A DNA stretch of 64,000 nucleotides from Phycisphaerae bacterium (GTDB lineage: Bacteria; Planctomycetota; Phycisphaerae; UBA1845; PWPN01). Of the stretch, positions 19,741 through 27,177 are shown piece by piece. The notes below the pieces were generated by a model, which was given only the letters and a program-made list of their open reading frames with translations, ran no database searches and was not told the DNA's origin. The stretch is taken from the NCBI GenBank assembly GCA_012719955.1, contig JAAXZI010000041.1:1-64000 (forward strand), in the 5' to 3' direction. Every line of letters starts with the position of its first letter. Position 1 is the stretch's first letter. The translations under genes and the position numbers were made by a program.

Positions 19741-19814
19741 GGGCGATTAGCTCAGTTGGCTAGAGCGCTTGCTCGACATGCAAGAGGCCACTGGTTCGAG
19801 TCCAGTATCGCCCA
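19741..19814 (+). tRNA. tRNA-Val (anticodon GAC)
   Basis: The 74-base gene folds into a full cloverleaf. Acceptor arms are GGGCGAT/ATCGCCC, D stem GCTC/GAGC, anticodon stem CTTGC/GCAAG, and T stem ACTGG/CCAGT with loop TTCGAGT. Anticodon GAC is at 19775-19777. The base before it (position 33) is C at 19774, where nearly all tRNAs have U. CCA is not encoded. Confidence 0.93.
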
Positions 19815-20225
19815 TTCCCTCTAACTGCTTGTAACTGCAAGAGTTAGAAACGACCTGAAAAACCTCGCTTTCTGCACTCCTCGCCTTTGGCGTCTTCGCA
19901 TCATTGCACACGGTTTCCGGCAGTTGCTGCACCGTTTTCTGCGCCGCAGCGGGGGCATGCCCTCAAAAGCCCAGCACGATTTGATTATCTGCCCCTTCCA
20001 GACCTGCTATGCCGCCCGCGGCAGGAAGCGGGCCTGACCAGTTCTCAACTTAAGCACTGTGAACAAAGTGCCTTAACCGCAACGAGCAACCAAGATGCTG
20101 GGCCGCCGCTTCGGACATTTCGACGTACGCCTGATTCACCTTTGCCGCACCTTTACAACATTCTTGCCGTGCTCTCACGACATTTTTGTTGACTTCGGAC
20201 CACTCTTGGGCGATACTTATATTGC

Positions 20226-20780
20226 TCATCCACCATGTGTGGAAGGAGTATTCGACGCCGTTCTCTCTGAGGACGGCGTTAGCCTTTTTACAGCAGCATC
20301 TCTCTCCTTTCTCAGGCGGTCAATCCTGCGTGGTCCGTCGGTGCAATAGGCGGTCTTAAGCAGGTAATATGGATTTCCATCTCTTCCCGGTCCACGCTCA
20401 GCCAACACGACCAAATACTGCTCGCAAAGCCAGAGCAGGTGGCAAACCTCTCTTCCCCGCCTGTTCGTCCAGTGGTCGATACAGGGATCGCCATAGTGAT
20501 CGATGATGGCCCGAATCCAGCCGATTCGCGCACAACGAGCGAGGTCCGGCGCGCGGTCGGATTCAATAGCCCCTTCCTGCACACAGTGCCAGAATCAAAA
20601 ACCCTTGCCCCGCGTCGGAGGGTGATAACGGACGCCTACACGACAGCCCCGATACGTGGCCTTCCGGCTGACGAAGTCCTCCACGAAGCGCGCGTATACG
20701 GCGTTCACGTAGGCATCCCAATCACCGCCAAACTGGTCAAGCTCGATAAGGGATGGAAGCCAAGCGGGCAAGGCGATCAC
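20226..20780 (-). pseudogene. conserved hypothetical protein interrupted by an in-frame TGA
   Basis: One reading frame runs from a GTG at 20780 to a stop at 20226, interrupted once by TGA at 20595-20597. Both halves fit together. The first half has LIELDQFGGDWDAYVNAVYA, then YRGCRVGVRYHPPTRGKGF. The second half starts FWHCVQEGAIESDRAPDLAR and continues to LWLCEQYLVVLAER. I recall a widespread uncharacterised family with GGDW...FWH...EE.R.PDL.RC.RI.W, in which the stop position is normally a sense residue. GTG overlaps the DUF3800 gene's stop (GTGA), so the two were translationally coupled. Function is unknown. Confidence 0.6.
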
Positions 20781-21487
20781 ATGGCACCCCCTTGAGCGAG
20801 CCACCTGAACAGATTGAACTTGGGCTCCCTCAGCCAGGTGCTCTGGTCTAATACTTTCCCTGAGCGTTGGCGGATGCGACGTATCACCGCCAGCTTGGCC
20901 GCATTATTCTGCAACCGGCGGTTGTGATAGGCGACAGCGCCTATCAGCAAGTCCGCCATCTGAATCAGGTTGGATTCGTGGGAACGAATCTGCTGCACCT
21001 TGCGGATGATCTCCCCGCTGCGGTCGTAACGGCTATTGCGAAGAACTTCCTCCAACTTGGCCCTTTTCTGCTCGCTGCGAGTGTCTTTGATGTCCAGGTA
21101 AATGTCGTAGACCTGCTTGGGGTCAATGATGGGCTCCAGCATGCGGAAGCACATCTTGTAGTACCAGTCGTCGTGCGTCTGGTTCCAGCGGCCGTGGACC
21201 AGAAGGGTCTTGTCGGGGATCAGCACGCCCCGGAAGTGCAGATCGTCATCGTCGAAGAAGTAATCCACGAGGTCCAGGTAGAATTGCTGTTTGCCGGGGG
21301 ACACCTTCGTCCACTTGATCTCGAACTCGGGCGCGAGCCCGTGCCTGCTCTTGATCTCCCGGACCCGCGTGGCAATCGCTTTCGACTCGGTTGCTTTGCA
21401 CCACACCGCGCCCAGCACCATCACGGTGATGCGGTCGTTCTCCAGGTGGCAGCTTTCATCGCAGTAGACGTTGAAGACTTCAGCCAT
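20777..21487 (-). CDS. DUF3800 domain protein
   Basis: This 236-residue protein starts MAEVFNVYCDESCHLENDRI, with the YxDES motif of DUF3800 proteins, which are predicted RNase H-like. Later acidic motifs include YDIYLDIKDTRSEQKR and the conserved QMADLLIGAVAYHNR near the C-terminus. DUF3800 genes often sit in mobile or defence contexts. GGGAG precedes the ATG at nine bases. It lies between a frameshifted nuclease-like gene (16 bases upstream) and a coupled conserved gene, in one minus-strand operon. It is the only member of the operon without visible damage. Confidence 0.82.
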   Translation of the reverse strand: MAEVFNVYCDESCHLENDRITVMVLGAVWCKATESKAIATRVREIKSRHGLAPEFEIKWTKVSPGKQQFYLDLVDYFFDDDDLHFRGVLIPDKTLLVHGRWNQTHDDWYYKMCFRMLEPIIDPKQVYDIYLDIKDTRSEQKRAKLEEVLRNSRYDRSGEIIRKVQQIRSHESNLIQMADLLIGAVAYHNRRLQNNAAKLAVIRRIRQRSGKVLDQSTWLREPKFNLFRWLAQGGAM

Positions 21488-21503
21488 ACGATGCGCTCCC
21501 GCT

Positions 21504-22381
21504 TCACACTTCCGCCTGAAACTCCACTGTGGCCTGGTGAACCAGTTCCCGGATAGGCTCCTGGTGCTTCGCAAAATCAGCCGCCTTGATCGGCAGGCGC
21601 ACCGCAGCGCCACCCTTGTCCGACACCGCGGAGATGCCGGCCTCCTCGAACCGGCCGATCCACTCGGCCGCATTCGATACCCACGCCCCGATGTGGACCA
21701 GGTTTTTCCGCGGCGCGAACCAGATAAAATTCTTGCTGGTCGCACCGGCCGTGAGGCCGACGTAGTGCTTGCGGTACGCCAGTTCCTGCCGGGGGTTCGC
21801 CCTCTGGTTAATCATGTCCACCACGCGGTCACATAGCTGGAGCATTTCCGCCCACGCCCGCGTCTCCCGTTGGGCACGGCCCACCTCCTCGCCCCCTGAT
21901 TCGGCCACATCATCGCGCCGCAGCTCCGTTTGGTTCAGAACCTGGGAGAAGTTCAGCACGACATGCTCGCCCACCCGGAGAGCGTCGAGCTGGATGGCGA
22001 TCAACGGGATATTTCCCGACATGAGCGCCAGGACGTTCAGGAAGCGGGTGGTCACCTGCTCGGCGATCAGGACCGCGATATGCTCATACGCTGGATACCG
22101 GCGCCGCTCGATGTCCCAGTATTCGATGCAGCGGATGACGTGGCTGGGGTCGGTGGCCCCGAGCATGATCTCCACCTCGTACCGCCGGTCCTCCTCAGTG
22201 TCCTGGAGCAGGATGTCCAGCCGGCCGGCGCCCCCTGGACCCGCTCACGGTCCAGCACCTCCACGTCGCCCAGGCCGAGGATGGTCGGGTCCTCGCAGAT
22301 GCGGTCGTGGAGCCACTCCTCCGAGAAATCGGGGGGGTTCCGCAGGGACAGTTTCTCGTGTTTGGTGAATCGCAGGGGCAT
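21504..22381 (-). pseudogene. PD-(D/E)XK nuclease-like protein, frameshifted
   Basis: An ATG at 22381, with GAGGAG upstream, starts MPLRFTKHEKLSLRNPPDFS and reads to VLDRERVQ near 22238. The protein then continues one frame over as AGRLDILLQD, RRYEVEIMLG and on to 21504. A five-G run (22231-22235, C on the plus strand) where six would restore the frame marks the lesion. The D...ExE pattern (GRLDILL, YEVEIM) resembles PD-(D/E)XK-type nuclease cores. The C-terminal part (KNFIWFAPRKNLVHIGAW) is unassigned. The repaired protein would be about 292 residues. The frameshift could be real or an assembly error. Confidence 0.65.
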
Positions 22382-22383
22382 GC

Positions 22384-22656
22384 TTACTCCTCTTGAGCGG
22401 GTGCCGGGCCATTGGCATTCGCGAGCGCAGTTGATTGTGCAGACTCTGCGTTGCCAACTGTTCGCACCTCCACATGGCCGGTGCCGCGGTCTCCAAAAAG
22501 CTGCGCCAGGATTACGAAAGAGAGGACGCGGGCATGGCGATGCGAACCGTTCTGCCTAAAGTGCTTTGCGATGCAAGAGGTCATTTCGTACACACCAGGG
22601 ATGCACGCCTCTATCGAGACTCCCGCCCCCAGTAGAATCATCTCTGTTTCGTCCAT
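22384..22656 (-). pseudogene. truncated SIR2-like NAD-binding domain fragment
   Basis: A 90-residue frame begins MDETEMILLGAGVSIEACIP, which matches the N-terminal Rossmann motif of SIR2-like proteins (GAGxSxxxGIP, here CIP). It continues through VYEMTSCIAKHF and VLSFVILAQLF before losing resemblance. Whole SIR2-like proteins exceed 250 residues, so most of the domain is missing. Its stop is two bases before the nuclease-like gene. SIR2 NADases are common effectors in anti-phage systems, but this fragment lacks the catalytic half. Confidence 0.55.
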
Positions 22657-23252
22657 CACAACATCTGTTCCGCTCTTCTCTCTGCTTTCCTCGTCCGAAC
22701 CTGACCGACAGGAGCTTCGGCAGCAGAGCATCGCGCAACCCGGCAAACGTGCTCATCTGGGCTTGATTCACGTGGATTGCCATCCAGATCGGCAACGTGC
22801 GTCATCGCCATCCCGCCCTCACGCGCGATTCCATTCACGTTGCCCATAATACCTCCAGGGCTACTGCAAGGCCAAAAACACCCTGCCGCGCCAGGCCTTC
22901 CGCCGGCACTTCTTGCTGCTCAATCATGCTCGTCCGGGTTATCTGATGGTCGAATCAACAGGTGGGTCATACCTTTCGAAACGACAGCCCACCGGACCAT
23001 ACGGGAGGCGATGCAGACATGCGGGTCACAGGAGGCATTTGTCAAAAAGACTTTTGATCGGCGGTGTCGCGTTGAGGGAATCTGCAAAATCCCCAGGCAG
23101 CGATCATCCACGGCCTGGAGGCGTTCTGTTAGCGCATCGCCCTGAGGACGAGCGATGCGATCGAACTTCGTGATCTCGGGAAGCTGGCCCCTTGCGCGCT
23201 CGCTTCGAGGTCACACGCGCTGCGGTCTCTTCGATATCAGACGTGCCGGAGA
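22657..23252. other. gap without a recognised gene
   Basis: This 600-bp stretch has only short open frames with no family resemblance. A plus-strand run at 22860-22950 (YCKAKNTLPRQAFRRHF) looks protein-like but lacks a start and is probably a relic. No RNA gene or terminator was recognised. Confidence 0.5.
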
Positions 23253-23684
23253 TCACACGTGCTGTAGCGCCGGTTCGGAGACTCTTTCCAGCACTTCGCC
23301 GCTGAGCTCATAGCTGCGCACGCGGGTGGCGAGGTCGCCCAGCGAGACGATGCCGACCAGTCGTTTGCTTCGGTTCAGGATCGGCAGCCGGCGGATTTGC
23401 CTTTCTTCCATGATCCGCGCGGCCTCGGACACGTCCTCATCCTCGAAGCAATAGATGAGCTGATCGGTCATACAGTCGCGGACCCGCGCTTCCCTGGGAT
23501 CCATGCCGCCGGCGACCGCCCGGCAGGCGATATCTCGGTCGGTGATCATGCCGACCAGCCGGTCATTGGAACAAACGGGCAATGCGCCCACGTCCAAGGC
23601 TCTCATCTTTTCGCCGGCCTCCTTCAGGAAAGCCTCGGGCGAAATGCACTCCACCTCGTGGGTCATGACGTCCTTGAGCTGCAT
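23253..23684 (-). CDS. CBS-domain pair protein
   Basis: This 143-residue protein consists of two CBS motifs (about 7-60 and 72-130), starting MQLKDVMTHEVECISPEAFL. Each motif has the usual end (RLVGMITDRDIACR and RLVGIVSLGDLATR). Such stand-alone pairs bind adenine nucleotides and act as energy or redox sensors. The ATG at 23684 is preceded by GAGGAG at good spacing, so the 10-residue longer frame is rejected. The gene stands alone in the accessory region. Confidence 0.9.
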   Translation of the reverse strand: MQLKDVMTHEVECISPEAFLKEAGEKMRALDVGALPVCSNDRLVGMITDRDIACRAVAGGMDPREARVRDCMTDQLIYCFEDEDVSEAARIMEERQIRRLPILNRSKRLVGIVSLGDLATRVRSYELSGEVLERVSEPALQHV

Positions 23685-23798
23685 GGCAACTCCTCTCTTT
23701 CTGCTGTTGAGCAAGCCGCCCTGCCCCGCTTGGACCTTTCCCCATTAGTAGGTCTATGGCCGCATCGGATCGAAGTCCATGCCCGAAAGCGATCAAAC

Positions 23799-23870
23799 GA
23801 GCAAGCCCGGCTGAATCGGACCGAATAAGAAAAGGGCATTGAGCGCACCACAGACCGCCACCTTCAGGTG
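23799..23870. repeat. dispersed intergenic repeat, copy 1
   Basis: GAGCAAGCCCGGCTGAA and, downstream, AAGAAAAGGGCATTGAGCGC plus ACCAC(A/G)GACC recur at 61509-61600 with few changes. The copy ends in a CCACCTTCAGGTGG palindrome. Confidence 0.75.
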
Positions 23871-24089
23871 GACACACGCCCCGCAGGGGCGGCGTGAGAC
23901 CCCTCACCAGCATCTCACCCCGCCCGGGCCGGGGCGGGAACTTATGCGCCGGGTACTCGCAACCACCAGTTCCGCTTCGCTGCGCTGGTGGCTACTCTCA
24001 CCTGGCCCCTCTCGGGGCCACGGGCGATTAGCTGAGCGACAAACCCATCTCCAGCCTCAGACGCACTCCGGCTTCAGCCGGGCTCGCGG
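23871..24089. other. palindrome-rich gap
   Basis: This stretch holds several GC palindromes (CGCCCCGCAGGGGCG, CCCCGCCCGGGCCGGGGCGG, CCCCTCTCGGGG). It also has a 14-base match to the tRNA-Val 5' boundary at 24021-24034. No gene is recognised. Confidence 0.5.
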
Positions 24090-24310
24090 TTGATGCCGTC
24101 GGCACCCTCATCGGTTGTCCAAATCGTGAACCCACCTCTGGAAGAGGTGGGCCACCTGACCGATATGCCCCGTGAGATCCTGCTGCAACAGGCGATGGAC
24201 CAATGGCGGGCCAGCCCGCAGAGCGGACCCTCTTGGCAGCGGCAGTACGACCTCACCGGCAATGTCTCGGGCGTGTAACCGGAGTGCGGGGCGGCGGTGC
24301 CGGGCCAGAC
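24090..24310 (+). pseudogene. remnant of a zinc-ribbon membrane protein
   Basis: The frame reads QRQYDLTGNVSGV, then TAA at 24276-24278, then PECGAAVPG. This is the planctomycete-type zinc-ribbon phrase YxLTGNxSGxCPECG with the first cysteine codon of CPEC replaced by a stop, and with the preceding CGxCG lost. Intact relatives in this window are at 38815-39501 and 42317-43156. The upstream part overlaps a dispersed repeat (24121-24156). Confidence 0.5.
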
Positions 24311-24439
24311 TTCCGGCAATCCCGTCCAAGGGGTAAACCGATGGCATGAGTGGGCGTTGACAAGCGGGGGTTGCGGTAGGAAAGGCTTCTAAGAGGGGCG
24401 GCAATCAGCGGCACGCCCTGCTTATGGTCTGGGTGATTA

Positions 24440-25444
24440 ATGATCAGAAGATGGGTCGTAATTGCCTTCTGCGTCATCCCACACACTAACGCTTTCGGGC
24501 ACGGCTACGCCAAGTATGCTTCGACCCCCATCACCCCACCTCTGGAGTTTCGTTGGGGGTTGCCGCTGGCCGCTCTCATTCTACTGGTCTCGATGGTGAT
24601 TTCCTTCCGGGTCGTACTGGGCCACAGGCTGCGTGCTGCTGGTCTCCGTGCGATGCTCGGAATGGCTCTTTTTGCGGTCACCTTCTACATGTTCGGCAGG
24701 TGTGCAGCCACGGCTTCTACGGCACCGCCGTCTGGCCTCGGTGCCCCCCGTCCGACTTACTGGGGGCTGGATTGGGACGAAAGCGGTGCCACCTTCCTGA
24801 CCTGGAATCTGATCGGGGTGGCGTTTTTCCTCATCAGCGCGTCCCTGCTCGCCGGAAGGAAACACCCGGTTTCACAACGGCTCCTGATGACCGCCATTGG
24901 GGTTGTCGCCTACGCGGCAGCCTTGACGCCCTACTTGGCCTCAGGGGCATACCTTCACGGCTGGGCGGGCGGATATGTTCATATGGAGTGCACGAGAAAA
25001 CTGGACTGCTTGACTGAGGCAGTCTGCGACTACGCAGATGCACACGGCGGGACATTGCCCAGCCCAGCCGATATAGATGACCTGATTCGCATGGTTCAAC
25101 CGTACCTCAAAGAGGAGGGTTCTTACGTTTATTCGGCTCGTTCGGTCTCGCTTGCGATCTGCCCCTTGGGAGGTGCTTTCGAGCGTGCTCCGCAGAAGTA
25201 CCAGTGGAATGCGAAATTCTCGGGTGGGCAACTCGTTGAGATCAACGAGGACGCCCTGCTGGCTGAGGGCCTGATTACCTGTCCTTACCACAAAACCCGA
25301 GACCCGGGGAGCATGCTTCGGATCATGCAGAATTACAAGCACCCTGCCTCAAGGCCAGCCTCCAGCCGTAGCGAAGCCATGCACCGGCTCTGGCACGCGG
25401 AGAGGAAGATAATCATGGCAAGAGCCCAACCTTACGGTGGGTGA
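24440..25444 (+). CDS. membrane protein of unknown function
   Basis: This 334-residue protein has an N-terminal hydrophobic segment that could be a signal peptide (WVVIAFCVIPHTNAFG). Three more membrane helices follow, at about 36-56, 68-85 and 110-165. The C-terminal soluble domain (about 185-334) contains several cysteines (C187, C193, C198, C239, C274). No domain was recognised. The soluble half begins with a helical segment (LTEAVCDYADAHGGTLPSPA) of the kind seen in proteins with pseudopilin-like C-terminal folds. It may be an operon with the small membrane protein that follows 24 bases later. Confidence 0.6.
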   Translation: MIRRWVVIAFCVIPHTNAFGHGYAKYASTPITPPLEFRWGLPLAALILLVSMVISFRVVLGHRLRAAGLRAMLGMALFAVTFYMFGRCAATASTAPPSGLGAPRPTYWGLDWDESGATFLTWNLIGVAFFLISASLLAGRKHPVSQRLLMTAIGVVAYAAALTPYLASGAYLHGWAGGYVHMECTRKLDCLTEAVCDYADAHGGTLPSPADIDDLIRMVQPYLKEEGSYVYSARSVSLAICPLGGAFERAPQKYQWNAKFSGGQLVEINEDALLAEGLITCPYHKTRDPGSMLRIMQNYKHPASRPASSRSEAMHRLWHAERKIIMARAQPYGG

Positions 25445-25468
25445 AGTTGCCGGGGCAGGAGCTACAGC

Positions 25469-25807
25469 ATGGACCAGCTCGGTGATCAGCACCCAGAGAG
25501 CACCAATCGCAAGTCACCATCCATCGATTACCTGTTGGCAGAGGGCTTCTTCGCAGCGGGGGCGGCACTGTCCTTCATTGCTGCATACAGTTTCTGGGTT
25601 CAAGTTCAGACCAGACCCGGTAATCCATCCAGCGAGATGCCCTTGTTTGCACCGGGGGTGGGCTGCACCGCATTTCTCTATGGGCTGGTTGATCTCCTCT
25701 GGCGGGATCGCTTGGAGCCAGTGATGGACCGCAAGACCACATGGTGCCTGCTGATCGGCCTGGGTGCGACACTCACTGGCTTCCTCTGGCCGGGGCTCTG
25801 GAGATAG
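25469..25807 (+). CDS. small membrane protein of unknown function
   Basis: This 112-residue protein has three predicted membrane helices (about 22-42, 60-76 and 92-109), with a charged stretch (WRDRLEPVMDRKT) between the last two. No family was recognised. It follows the previous membrane protein on the same strand and may work with it. Confidence 0.5.
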   Translation: MDQLGDQHPESTNRKSPSIDYLLAEGFFAAGAALSFIAAYSFWVQVQTRPGNPSSEMPLFAPGVGCTAFLYGLVDLLWRDRLEPVMDRKTTWCLLIGLGATLTGFLWPGLWR

Positions 25808-25829
25808 CCCTAAGTCGCGTATCACCATA

Positions 25830-26110
25830 GCCGGCGGAAGTGGTTATTCTCCGCACTTCAGGAGCGGCCGGCCCGGGGCCTCGGGGAGAGTCGGGCGCCG
25901 GTTGTTTCCCCCGCAGCGACCGGGCTTTGTACCGGCTGTTCTCCGCTGTACCGTTCTCGCGTAGCGGCCGGGCTCTGTACCGGCCGTTTTCCGGACAAAA
26001 CGCCCGCCCCCCCCTGCATCGGCCGGACGCCGGCGCCACACTGGTTCTTCATCGGCAAGGCGCCGCTGGCGCACAGCGCGGCTCAAGAGCCGTGGCACTC
26101 AAATCACGCT
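25830..26110. repeat. composite palindrome island (inverted relative to 9361 and 38403)
   Basis: The island contains two CGGGCT(C)TGTACCGG elements (25919-25990), a GACAAAACGCCCGCC block (25994-26008), the complement of a GCCGGTGAAGAATCAGTGCG element (26030-26056), and a GCGGCTCAAGAGCCGTGGCAC palindrome (26078-26099). All match repeat families at 38390-38700 read on the opposite strand. It fills the 333-bp gap before the nucleoside hydrolase gene. Confidence 0.8.
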
Positions 26111-26140
26111 CCTGCCGGTCGCACCCGCGCGCACGATCCG

Positions 26141-27031
26141 TCAGGACAGATTCACGACCTCGAAGTAGTGTTTGAAGAAGGCCTCCGGCGTCACGTCCAC
26201 CGCGACTTCGTGCGGCTTCTTCTCCGCGTTCGGATTGAAGTGCGTCAGGCCCTTGAGCCGCTCGCTCTGCAACTCCACTTCCACCCGGCCGGCCTGCCAC
26301 CGGCACAGCTCCGGCTCGAAGACCGCCGCTGCCGCCAGCGGATCGTGGAAGGTGATGACCGGGCGGCCCTTGAACCAGACCTCGGCCATCTCGCCGACGA
26401 TCCGCAGCGGCCCCTGGCTGAACCGCCGGCGACACTCCTCGGCCGGCATTGTGCAGCGGGTGGTGACCTCCAGCCCGACGGCCCGCGTGCCCGGAGCATT
26501 GGCCGCGAAGGCGATCGCGGTCGCGTGCGGGTCGAGCATCGCGTTCCACTCCAGCCCGCCGGGGGCGCTCCGGGTGAAAACGCCACCCATCAGCACCCAG
26601 CGCTTCAACAACGAGGGAATCTCCGGGTCCAGGGCAAAGAGCAGGCCGATGTTGGTCAGCGGTCCGACTGAGAGCAGAGTGATCTCGCCCGGGCGCGAAC
26701 GAATGGTCTGGCGCAGGAAATCCACCGCCAGGTTCGGCCCGAATTTATCGCGGTGCGGCCACTTCTCCAGCACCGTCCGCTGCGGCACCTCCGGCTGGCG
26801 CTGGGCGACCAGCAGCGGTCGGCCCGCGCCGGCATAAACGGGCACCTCCTTGCGGCCGAACGCCTGGCAGACCGCATCGACGAGCTGGGCGCGCACGAGC
26901 GGCTCGCCCGTAACGGTAGTCACGCCCAGCAGTTCACAGCGCGGCTGCTTGAGCAGGTAGGCCAGGGCCACGGCATCGTCGATGTCGCTGCCGATGTCGG
27001 TGTCGAACAGGACGGGGATCTTGTCGGACAT
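26141..27031 (-). CDS. inosine-uridine-type nucleoside hydrolase
   Basis: This 296-residue hydrolase cleaves the N-glycosidic bond of nucleosides, releasing base and ribose. The calcium-binding signature DTDIGSDIDDAVAL is at residues 9-22. Further family motifs are PVYAGAGRPL, LLSVGPLTNI, ERPxx-type WVLMGGVF and the late TFHDPLAAAAVF. The ATG at 27031 (MSDKIPVLFDTDI) has GGAG seven bases upstream. It follows the DsbD-like gene by 146 bases on the same strand, with no clear functional link. Confidence 0.9.
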   Translation of the reverse strand: MSDKIPVLFDTDIGSDIDDAVALAYLLKQPRCELLGVTTVTGEPLVRAQLVDAVCQAFGRKEVPVYAGAGRPLLVAQRQPEVPQRTVLEKWPHRDKFGPNLAVDFLRQTIRSRPGEITLLSVGPLTNIGLLFALDPEIPSLLKRWVLMGGVFTRSAPGGLEWNAMLDPHATAIAFAANAPGTRAVGLEVTTRCTMPAEECRRRFSQGPLRIVGEMAEVWFKGRPVITFHDPLAAAAVFEPELCRWQAGRVEVELQSERLKGLTHFNPNAEKKPHEVAVDVTPEAFFKHYFEVVNLS

Positions 27032-27177
27032 GTGCAACTCCAGTTTCAGCACGCAGATACAGCAGATACAGGGAGACGAAGATGGAGGTATTGTAACAGA
27101 TCGAGAGGAAGAGAGGAGGAAGGCGCGCATCCGGCTGCCCCCCTCTCCATCTTCAGCAAAGCCGCCGGCCGGTCCTG

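Noticed and set aside
19747-19932. Minus-strand frame of 61 residues ending GDTGLEPVASCMSSKRSS
   Set aside because: It is the antisense of the tRNA-Val gene. This phrase is a well-known false protein from tRNA genes.
20595-20597. Selenocysteine or recoded UGA
   Set aside because: The family position is not Cys or Sec as far as I recall, no SECIS-like hairpin is evident, and neighbouring genes are also broken.
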